A stretch of DNA of 64,000 nt from Nannocystis sp. RBIL2 (lineage in GTDB: Bacteria; Myxococcota_A; Polyangia; Nannocystales; Nannocystaceae), in assembly GCF_026626745.1 (NCBI RefSeq), contig NZ_JAPNJW010000002.1, positions 2,876,151 to 2,940,150 of the forward strand, read 5' to 3'. Position numbers and translations under genes: made by a program. The number at the start of each line of letters is the position of its first letter. The stretch's first letter is position 1. Below, in pieces: positions 57,987 to 64,000 of this stretch. The notes below the pieces were generated by a model, which saw nothing but the letters and a program-made list of their open reading frames with translations, had not been told where the DNA came from and did no database searches.

Positions 57987-58544
57987 ATGTTGGTCCGTAC
58001 TGTCCTGACCCTGCTCCTCTTCACCACCTCGACGGTCGCGGCCGCCCGCGAGCCCGCGCCGGTCCGCGGCTACTCCGGCGGCCTCGCGCCGGGCCTGCTG
58101 GCCGCGCGCGCGGCTCAATCGCCGGCCACCGGCGAGCCCGTCCTCACCGAGCCGAGCACCCCCTCGTCGGTCAGCCCGCCGAGCGCCACCCCGCCGCCGC
58201 AGAGCATCCGTCCGCCGCGGATGCAGGCCAGCGAGTGGGAGCGCGAGGGGCGGAAGCTCAAGGCCCAGACCGCGGTCTCGTGGGTGCTCACCACCGTCGG
58301 TGTGGTCGGTACGGCCGTCCCGCTGGCGATGCTGCGCCGCTGCGACGAGGCCGACCGCACGCGCGTGATGGACTGCAGCGACGAGCGGCGGACCGCCGCG
58401 ATCGCGGCCCCGATCTTCGGCGCCCTCACGCTCGCCTCGATCATCCCGGCGATCATCTACTCGACCCGCCTCTCGCGCCACAACCGCTACAGCGGCATGG
58501 CCCGCTTCAACGTCACCCCCGGCGGCGTCCAGCTCCGCTTCTAG
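57987..58544 (+). CDS. Membrane protein with export signal
   Basis: This is a 185-aa protein. A hydrophobic N-terminal segment (VRTVLTLLLFTTSTVAAA) is a signal or anchor. A Pro/Ser-rich stretch follows, then two transmembrane segments, VSWVLTTVGVVGTAVPLAML and AAPIFGALTLASIIPAIIYS, around a Cys-containing loop (RRCDEADRTRVMDCSDERR), and the end GMARFNVTPGGVQLRF. It shares its upstream element and its ribosome binding site with the gene at 56102, and probably works with it. No family recognised. Confidence 0.75.
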   Translation: MLVRTVLTLLLFTTSTVAAAREPAPVRGYSGGLAPGLLAARAAQSPATGEPVLTEPSTPSSVSPPSATPPPQSIRPPRMQASEWEREGRKLKAQTAVSWVLTTVGVVGTAVPLAMLRRCDEADRTRVMDCSDERRTAAIAAPIFGALTLASIIPAIIYSTRLSRHNRYSGMARFNVTPGGVQLRF

Positions 58545-58694
58545 ACCGCCGCCGCGCCCGGGTTTGCGCCCGCGGCGCGGCGCCGGGGTCACCAGGCCCC
58601 GCCCGATCGGCCTCGGAGGAGCCGCCCGGGCCGCGGCGGACCGCATACACTACGCAGGTCCGCCGCGCCGCCCGGTGTCCGGCGGCGAGCGCCT

Positions 58695-58740
58695 CCTGTC
58701 CCATGCGACATGTCTTTTTCAACCTGTCCCTGAGCACATT
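58695..58740. repeat. 14-bp anchor repeat that holds the start of a gene
   Basis: CCTG 58695, CATG 58709, CCTG 58723 and CATT 58737 with 14-bp spacing. The ATG (58703) and the codons of the signal peptide of the next gene (MRHVFFNLSLSTLL) are made from this array. Confidence 0.75.
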
Positions 58741-59551
58741 GCTCGCCTGCGGCGGCGGCGACCCGCCGGGCGAGGACGGCAGCACCACCGCCGGCGAGCC
58801 CGCGACCACCGACGCCGCGACCGCGACCGGCACCACCACCGACGAGCCGCCCGGCACCACCGGCACCACCACCGACGTCGGGCCGACCACCGGTCTGCCA
58901 TGGCCCGACCCCACCGCCACGAGCGGCACCGACGGCCCCGTCGACAACGGCCCGTGCCCCAACTACGCCCTCGTGCTCGACCGGCCCGGGCCGATCTTGT
59001 GGGCCACCACCGACGGCAGCGTCTGGGAGTCCGCGTTCCTCCAGCCCGGCCAGGGCTTCAACTGCGTGCGCGTCGAGTTCGACCTGCAGACCCTCGACAA
59101 CCTCGACGAGATCGTCGCCATGGATCCCGAGGGCTGCCCCGAGTACTTCGGCATCGCCTCCGTGTTCGGCACCCAGCCCGCAGGCAAGGTCCTGGCCACC
59201 GCCTTCTATCACCCGATGGATCGCGTCCGCGGCGAGTGCATGCTCGGCGCCAGCCGCCTCGAGGTCGGCAACCACCTCGCGTACACCGCCGACACCGCCG
59301 GTCCGTGGGCGCCGGGGCAGGTGTGGCACGTCATCCTCGAGGCCAAGCCGTGGCTCACGCGAGTCACCGTGTTCAGCGGCGGTCAGCAGGTCGGCCCGAC
59401 GATCGCCGCCGCCCTCGACCCGCTCGACGTCGCGGTCACCCGCGATCCTCTGATCCGCCTCGGCCTGCCCGGCACGGTCGAAGATCGCTTCTACCCGTGG
59501 TACGGCGCTACCTGGGCCAATTTGCAAGTCTGGGCCGACGTGGTCCCGTGA
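58703..59551 (+). CDS. Lipoprotein whose signal peptide is a repeat array
   Basis: This is a 282-aa lipoprotein with lipobox STLLAC. The n- and h-regions of the signal are coded by the 14-bp repeat array at 58695-58740. A Thr-rich linker (to about residue 75) leads to a globular domain of about 200 residues with strands such as NYALVLDRPGPILWATTDGSVWE, FNCVRVEFDLQTLDNLDEIV and VWHVILEAKPWLTRVTVFSGG, which suggests a lectin or concanavalin-like sandwich. ATG 58703 is the only good start that gives a lipobox. It is followed 4 bp later by the SRPBCC gene. Confidence 0.82.
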   Translation: MRHVFFNLSLSTLLACGGGDPPGEDGSTTAGEPATTDAATATGTTTDEPPGTTGTTTDVGPTTGLPWPDPTATSGTDGPVDNGPCPNYALVLDRPGPILWATTDGSVWESAFLQPGQGFNCVRVEFDLQTLDNLDEIVAMDPEGCPEYFGIASVFGTQPAGKVLATAFYHPMDRVRGECMLGASRLEVGNHLAYTADTAGPWAPGQVWHVILEAKPWLTRVTVFSGGQQVGPTIAAALDPLDVAVTRDPLIRLGLPGTVEDRFYPWYGATWANLQVWADVVP

Positions 59552-59555
59552 ACCC

Positions 59556-60035
59556 ATGCCGCGACCTTTCGCCGAAGCAAGCATCGACATCGACGCCCCG
59601 CCCGCGCACGTGTGGGCGGTCATGCTCGACCTGGCCCGCTACCACGAATGGAACCCCTTCATCGTGGCCATCGATCACGTCGGTTCCCCCGCGCTCGGCG
59701 GCGCGCTGCGCCTCCACGTGCGCTGGAATGACGGCACCGGCGCCAGCTCGGGCGAAGAGATCACCGAGCTCGTCGCCCCCGACGGCGAGCGAGCGGGCCG
59801 CCTCGCCTATCGCTTCACCGGTCTACTACCCACATTCGGCCTGGTCCGCGCCACCCGGGTGCAGCAGGTCGCCTCGCTGCCCCGCGATCGCACCCGCTAT
59901 TTCACCCGCGAAGAATTTACCGGCCTTTTGACCCGCTTCCTCCCGCTGGCCAAGGTCCAGGACGGCTTCGACCGCCACGCCCGCGCCCTCAAGGCCCGCG
60001 CCGAGGCCCTCGCCGCCGCGCAAGACGGTCGCTGA
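59556..60035 (+). CDS. SRPBCC (START-like) family protein
   Basis: This is a 159-aa cytosolic protein with the polyketide-cyclase/START-like fold that holds a hydrophobic ligand. The start PFAEASIDIDAPPAHVWAVMLDLARYHEWNPFI is the family signature (first strand, V-W helix and the NPF turn). The end DGFDRHARALKARAEALAAA is the long C-terminal helix that closes the cavity. A middle region, RWNDGTGASSGEEITELVAPDGERAGRLAYRF, forms the sheet. ATG 59556 lies 4 bp after the previous gene's stop, so they form an operon. Ligand is unknown. Confidence 0.9.
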   Translation: MPRPFAEASIDIDAPPAHVWAVMLDLARYHEWNPFIVAIDHVGSPALGGALRLHVRWNDGTGASSGEEITELVAPDGERAGRLAYRFTGLLPTFGLVRATRVQQVASLPRDRTRYFTREEFTGLLTRFLPLAKVQDGFDRHARALKARAEALAAAQDGR

Positions 60036-60060
60036 CGGCCCCGGCGGCCGCCGGGCCGCA

Positions 60061-60209
60061 CATGGGGGATGTGTCTCTCAAGACATGTCCTGAACACCAT
60101 CTCTCTCGCGCGCCGCATCGGCGCGAGAGATTCGCCTCGCGCCTGAAGCGCAATCTGACGTGGGCGCAGTCGATTGTCATGTTTTTCCAGACCTGTCCCA
60201 ATGATCATT
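60061..60209. repeat. 14-bp anchor repeats in the 5' region of the collagen-like gene
   Basis: TGTG 60070, CATG 60084, CATC 60098; CATG 60178, CCTG 60192, CATT 60206. Two runs with 14-bp spacing lie before the gene at 60371. The rest of the 60036-60354 gap has no supported gene. Confidence 0.7.
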
Positions 60210-60354
60210 GGGCGTCCATCTCGCGCGCGCGCGCGCGGCGGTCACGTGACCGCAGGGCGGCTCCGCGCGGCGATATGGCTGGCCCCAGCGGCGCTGGAGC
60301 GGCGAGACCATCGGACCTCCGGCGGAATGCGTCACCTGCGCGTGGAGATTTCGT

Positions 60355-60360
60355 TACCAT
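60355..60360 (+). promoter_or_regulatory. -10 box TACCAT, 10 nt before ATG 60371
   Basis: GTTACCAT followed by ten bases and ATG. A very short leader is likely. Confidence 0.45.
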
Positions 60361-60370
60361 CGCGTTCCAC

Positions 60371-61933
60371 ATGATGACTACACGCAATAGGGATAGGCAC
60401 CTGGATTGGCTCGTCGCGGCAGTGGCCGTGATGCCGGTGATGGCCGTGGGTTGCGGCGACTCGACCGCGAGCAGCGGCACCGACAGCGACACCGATGGGA
60501 CTGGCTCCGAGTCGGACACCGAGACTCTGCCGACCACCACGGCGGGCCCGCCCGGCCCGCCCGGAGAGCCCGGCGAGCCCGGCGAGCCCGGCGAGCCCGG
60601 CGAGCCCGGCCCCGAGGGTCCGCCCGGACCGCCCGGAGACCCCGGCCCGGGCAGCGACCCGAGCATCAGCAGCATCGTGCCCGGCAAGGTCTATCTCGAG
60701 CGCACGCTCGACGTGGCGATCAGCGGCTTCGGCACCCAGTGGACCGACGCGGTCGCCGTCGACTTCGGCGAGGGCGTCACCGTCAACGGCCTGACCGTGG
60801 CCAGCCCGACCGGCATCCAGGCCAACATCACCGTCGACGTCGGCGCCAGCATCGGCGCGCGCGACGTGACGATCAGCGAGGGCGGCACCGATCTGGTCTA
60901 TACCGGCGCCTTCAAGATCGAGGCCCCGCTGGCGCTCGGCCCGATCGCCGGCACCCTCGCGCAGGGCTCGATCCTCGTCGGCGACGCCAAGCAGCTCGAC
61001 GTCTCGACCCCGTTCGACACGACCCAGGCCGGCGACGGTCTGTTCGAGCCGATCACCTACCCGAACCTCCTCGTCGGCGGCAGCGACCCCGGCCTCTACG
61101 GCGACATCAACACCGCCAACCTCTACGGCCTCAACTACCTGCTGTTCGTCGACGTGCCGGTGGCCGCCGGCTCCTACGACCTCAGCGTGCTGAGCGGCCC
61201 GCAGGGCTCCGAGATCTCGTCGACCGCGCCTGGCTCGCTCGCTATCGAGGCCCGCGATCCGGTCGCGCTGGTCGAGGGCACCGAGGAGGTCGGCTCGATC
61301 GCCGAGGCGCTCGAGTCCAAGCTGTACACCTTCGTCCCGCCGCCCGAGCCGAAGAAGGTCACCTTCGTCATCGCCTCGGCCGACGCCGAGGCCAGCGCGC
61401 GGGCGATCGCCCTGCCCGCGAGCGGCAGCTTCGCCGACCTGATCAAGTTCGACGACGAGATCTCGGTCTACACCAGCTCGGAGGACCCGCTGTACCTGGT
61501 CTACTGGGACAACAGCGGCTACTCGGGCTACGACTACACCATCAACGTCACGGTCGCCGACCCGCCGCCGCCGGAGACCGAGCCGAACAACGATTGCGCC
61601 CAGGCCAACGAGCTCACGCTGCCGTCGACCACTCTCGCCTCGCTGCCCGAGCAGACCGACGTCGACTGGTTCAAGTTCACCGCCGGCGACGCTGACGTGG
61701 GCAAGGTCATCCACGTCGTCACCGCCGCGGGCGACGCCACCACCGACACCGTCGTCGAGGTGTTCGAGGCCGATTGCACCACCTCGCTCGGCGGCCCGTC
61801 GAGCGACGACGACTACCACGAGGACTTCACCAGCGACGCGATCCCGGCCGCCGGTGAGTACTTCGTCAAGGTCAGCTACTCCGACTTCGGCTTCTCCACG
61901 CCGAACTACGAGCTGCTGGTCGCGATCGAGTAG
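60371..61933 (+). CDS. Collagen-like lipoprotein, paralog of the gene at 56102
   Basis: This is a 520-aa lipoprotein (VAAVAVMPVMAVGC). A Ser/Thr/Asp linker is followed by about twelve uninterrupted G-x-y triplets (residues about 58-95: GPPGPPGEPGEPGEP..., charged GEP repeated), a collagen-like stretch that can trimerise. After it come the same domains as in the gene at 56102: an IPT/TIG-like domain (SIVPGKVYLERTLDVAISGFG), beta regions and a PPC-like C-terminal domain (ETEPNNDCAQANELT...DVDWFKFTAGDADVGKVIHVV...FVKVSYSDFGFSTPNYELLVAIE). It differs by the lipobox and the collagen triplets. Surface fibre or adhesin is inferred. ATG 60371 and ATG 60374 are both possible starts. Confidence 0.87.
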   Translation: MMTTRNRDRHLDWLVAAVAVMPVMAVGCGDSTASSGTDSDTDGTGSESDTETLPTTTAGPPGPPGEPGEPGEPGEPGEPGPEGPPGPPGDPGPGSDPSISSIVPGKVYLERTLDVAISGFGTQWTDAVAVDFGEGVTVNGLTVASPTGIQANITVDVGASIGARDVTISEGGTDLVYTGAFKIEAPLALGPIAGTLAQGSILVGDAKQLDVSTPFDTTQAGDGLFEPITYPNLLVGGSDPGLYGDINTANLYGLNYLLFVDVPVAAGSYDLSVLSGPQGSEISSTAPGSLAIEARDPVALVEGTEEVGSIAEALESKLYTFVPPPEPKKVTFVIASADAEASARAIALPASGSFADLIKFDDEISVYTSSEDPLYLVYWDNSGYSGYDYTINVTVADPPPPETEPNNDCAQANELTLPSTTLASLPEQTDVDWFKFTAGDADVGKVIHVVTAAGDATTDTVVEVFEADCTTSLGGPSSDDDYHEDFTSDAIPAAGEYFVKVSYSDFGFSTPNYELLVAIE

Positions 61934-62049
61934 TCGCGCGCGTAACCGGCTCGGCGCTCGCTCCGCGGCCCGCGGACGAGCGCCGCGTCGCGAGCCGATT
62001 CGCTGTCTTACCGCGGCCTGGCGCACTGTACATCCAATCAGCCCCGGGC

Positions 62050-62055
62050 TATCCT
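62050..62055 (+). promoter_or_regulatory. -10 box TATCCT, 6 nt before ATG 62062
   Basis: GCTATCCT then six bases then ATG 62062. Leaderless layout of the Lhr-like helicase gene. Confidence 0.6.
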
Positions 62056-62061
62056 GCGCCC

Positions 62062-64000
62062 ATGACGGACGGTTCCGCGCCTCTCGGCTTCGATCCTGTC
62101 GACGTCGCCGGCCCGCTGCCTGCATCTTCGGACATGCCCTTCGGGACAGCCTTCTCGGCCCCGGTGGCGCGGTGGTTCGGCGAGCGGTTCAGCGGTCCGA
62201 CCGAGGCCCAGCGGCGCGGCTGGGCCGCGATCACGCGCGGCGAGGACACCCTCGTCATGGCCCCGACCGGCTCGGGCAAGACCCTCGCCGCCTTCCTCGC
62301 CGGCGTCGACGCCCTGGTCCGCCGCGGCCTCGCCGGCGCCCTGCCGGACGGCGTCGCCATCCTCTACATCTCCCCGCTCAAGGCGCTCGGCGCCGACGTC
62401 GAGCGCAACCTGCAGCAGCCGCTGCGCGGCATCGAGGCCGCCGCCGCCGCCCTCGGCACTCCCCTGCCGAAGATCCGCACCGCCCTGCGCACCGGCGACT
62501 CGACCTCCAGCGAGCGCGCGCGGATCTTGAAGCAGCCGCCGCACCTCCTCATCACCACCCCCGAGTCGCTCTACCTCCTCCTCACCTCCGACCGCGGGCG
62601 GGCCATCCTCGGCGGCTGCGAGCAGGTCATCGTCGACGAGATCCACGCCCTCGTCGGCAACAAGCGCGGCGCCCACCTGGCCCTCTCGCTCGAGCGCCTC
62701 GACGCCCTGTGCGGCCGCAAGCTGCAGCGGATCGGCCTGTCCGCTACCGTCGAGCCGCCCGCCGAGGCCGCCCGCTTCCTCGTCGGCCACGACCTCGCCG
62801 GTCTATCGGGACATGTCTCCGTGGACATGCCTGTCGAGACATGCCCCGAAGCGCATGTCCCGGAGTTCATCCCGCGCGCGCGCCCGTGCCACCTGGTCGA
62901 CGCCGGCCGGCGCCAGCCGCTCGACGTCGCGGTCGAGGTGCCGCAGGAGACGCTGTCGGCGGTGGCCTCACGGACCGCCTGGGACGACCTCTATACGCGC
63001 ATCGAGGCCTACCTCGGCGAGCACCGCACCACCCTGATCTTCGTCCCGAGCCGGCGCCTGGCCGAGCGGATCGCCCACGACCTCGAGCAGCGGCTCGGCG
63101 AGGGCGTGGTCGCGGCCCACCACGGCGCGCTGGCCAAGCGGACCCGGCAGATGGTCGAGCTCAAGCTGCAGACCGGCGCGCTCAAGGCGGTGGTCGCCAC
63201 CGCCTCGCTCGAGCTCGGCATCGACATCGGCGACGTCGAGCTCGTGGTCCAGGTCGGCTCGCCGCGCTCGATCAGCGTCCTGCGCCAGCGCATCGGCCGG
63301 GCCTGCCACGCCGTCGGCGGCACCCCCAAGGGGCGGATCTTCGCCACCACCCGCGACGACCTGATCGAGTGCGCCGCCGCGGTGCGGGCGATGAAGGCCG
63401 GCCGCATCGACCGCCCGGTCCAGCGCGAGGCCCCGCTCGACATCCTCGCCCAGCAGCTCGTCGCCACCTGCAGCGCCGAGGAGTGGGACGTCGAGGCGCT
63501 GTGGGCCCTCGCCCGTCGCGCCGCTCCCTACGCCCTGCTCACGCGCCGCGACTTCGACCAGGTCGTCGCCATGCTCGGCGACGGCATCGCCACCCGCCGC
63601 GGCCGCGCCGGCGCGCTGCTCCACCTCGACCGGATCCACGGCCGCGCCCGCGGCCGCCGCGGCGCCCAGCTGGCGGCGCTCACCTCCGGCGGGGCGATCC
63701 CCGACAAGGCCGACTACACCGTCGTCGAGGACGCCAGCGAGGCCGTGGTCGGCACCGTCGACGAGGACTTCGCCATCGACAGCATGGTCGGCGACGTGTT
63801 CCGCCTCGGCTCGCACGCGTGGAAGATCCGCCGCGTCGAGGCCGGCCGCGTGCGCGTCGAGGACGCCCGCGGCCAGTCGCCGGCGATCCCGTTCTGGAAC
63901 GGCGAGGGCCTGGCCCGCAGCGAGGCGCTGTCGGCCGAGGTCGCCGGCCTTCGACATGAACTTTGGGACATGCTCGAAGGGCAATCCGACGACCGCGCCC
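62062..64000 (+). CDS. Lhr-like SF2 DNA helicase, 3' end outside window
   Basis: The first 646 residues of a long ATP-dependent helicase are visible and the frame is open to the window end. Motif I is MAPTGSGKTLAAFLAGVD (about 65-80), TTPESLYLLL follows, motif II is VDEIHALVG (about 192), motif III LSATVEPP and motif VI QRIGRACHAVGG (Cys in place of the usual Gly). TLIFVPSRR, VVATASLELGIDIGDVELV and QVGSPRSISVLRQRIG are typical of Lhr family members, which translocate 3'-5' in DNA repair. Two in-frame repeat segments are present: 62119-62150 near the N-terminus and 62798-62871 between motif III and the second RecA domain, coding LSGHVSVDMPVETCPEAHV. This loop is not present in the family as I know it. 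Confidence 0.92.
   Translation, partial: MTDGSAPLGFDPVDVAGPLPASSDMPFGTAFSAPVARWFGERFSGPTEAQRRGWAAITRGEDTLVMAPTGSGKTLAAFLAGVDALVRRGLAGALPDGVAILYISPLKALGADVERNLQQPLRGIEAAAAALGTPLPKIRTALRTGDSTSSERARILKQPPHLLITTPESLYLLLTSDRGRAILGGCEQVIVDEIHALVGNKRGAHLALSLERLDALCGRKLQRIGLSATVEPPAEAARFLVGHDLAGLSGHVSVDMPVETCPEAHVPEFIPRARPCHLVDAGRRQPLDVAVEVPQETLSAVASRTAWDDLYTRIEAYLGEHRTTLIFVPSRRLAERIAHDLEQRLGEGVVAAHHGALAKRTRQMVELKLQTGALKAVVATASLELGIDIGDVELVVQVGSPRSISVLRQRIGRACHAVGGTPKGRIFATTRDDLIECAAAVRAMKAGRIDRPVQREAPLDILAQQLVATCSAEEWDVEALWALARRAAPYALLTRRDFDQVVAMLGDGIATRRGRAGALLHLDRIHGRARGRRGAQLAALTSGGAIPDKADYTVVEDASEAVVGTVDEDFAIDSMVGDVFRLGSHAWKIRRVEAGRVRVEDARGQSPAIPFWNGEGLARSEALSAEVAGLRHELWDMLEGQSDDRA
62119..62150. 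repeat. 14-bp anchor repeat inside the Lhr-like gene (site 1)
   Basis: CCTG 62119, CATG 62133 and CAGC 62147 with spacers CATCTTCGGA and CCCTTCGGGA. Read as LPASSDMPFGTA. Confidence 0.65.
62798..62871. repeat. 14-bp anchor repeat inside the Lhr-like gene (site 2, 6 anchors)
   Basis: CCGG 62798, CATG 62812, 62826, 62840, 62854 and CATC 62868. The sequence is read in frame without a stop (LSGHVSVDMPVETCPEAHV). This is the longest array inside a gene. Confidence 0.88.

Overview
This 64 kb window is high-GC DNA with the habits of a myxobacterium, most like the Nannocystis/Enhygromyxa group. That placement is an inference from gene content, because the window holds no rRNA or other marker gene. 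The signs are many lipoproteins with Thr/Ser-rich linkers behind a lipobox, Cys-rich myxobacterial motifs, Ser/Thr kinases with odd domain partners, FHA and TPR proteins, a cobalamin-binding protein paired with a histidine kinase, and M1 and S9 exopeptidase lipoproteins. I see no tRNA, rRNA, CRISPR array, prophage or biosynthetic cluster.

Layout. 1-3.3 kb: 3' part of a membrane Ser/Thr kinase gene and a carotenoid-oxygenase-family gene. 3.3-9.9 kb: lipoproteins, decayed gene fragments, and an IS3-family element inserted in a large lipoprotein gene. 10-14.9 kb: SDR reductase, MFS exporter, two secreted proteins. 15.2-22.2 kb (minus strand): SWIM-domain ATP-dependent DNA ligase, membrane protein, kinase-cNMP gene broken by a frameshift, response regulator/histidine kinase pair, small conserved protein. 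22.5-26.8 kb: S9 peptidase overlapping a UvrD-like helicase. 27.1-27.3 kb: a 65-aa histone-fold protein. 27.7-31.3 kb: tsaE, M1 peptidase, membrane protein. 31.7-36.5 kb: two tandem paralogous thioredoxin-domain lipoproteins and a decayed beta-helix lipoprotein gene. 36.8-38.7 kb: leader peptide, B12-binding protein and histidine kinase, all overlapping. 38.7-43.2 kb: RND efflux pump with its membrane fusion protein. 43.3-50.4 kb: lipoproteins, CBS protein, pseudokinase-TPR protein, FHA-arrestin-like protein. 50.5-55.6 kb: sugar nucleotidyltransferase, HPt protein, Ala-rich repeat membrane protein, UDP-glucose dehydrogenase. 56-64 kb: paralogous secreted proteins (one with a collagen-like segment), a SRPBCC protein and the start of an Lhr-like helicase.

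Two window-wide patterns stand out. First, a dispersed short repeat with a strict 14-bp period: a four-base anchor, usually CATG and less often CCTG, CCGG or CAGG, followed by a 10-nt spacer with a short dyad (YCC-N4-GGA). It forms runs of 2-6 anchors in most intergenic gaps, lies in frame inside several genes, and supplies start regions or stop codons to others. Second, many genes carry a TAnnnT box only 5-12 nt (mostly 6-8) before the start codon with no ribosome binding site, which implies leaderless transcription of many lipoprotein genes. The few genes with a clear AAGGAG-type site have longer leaders.
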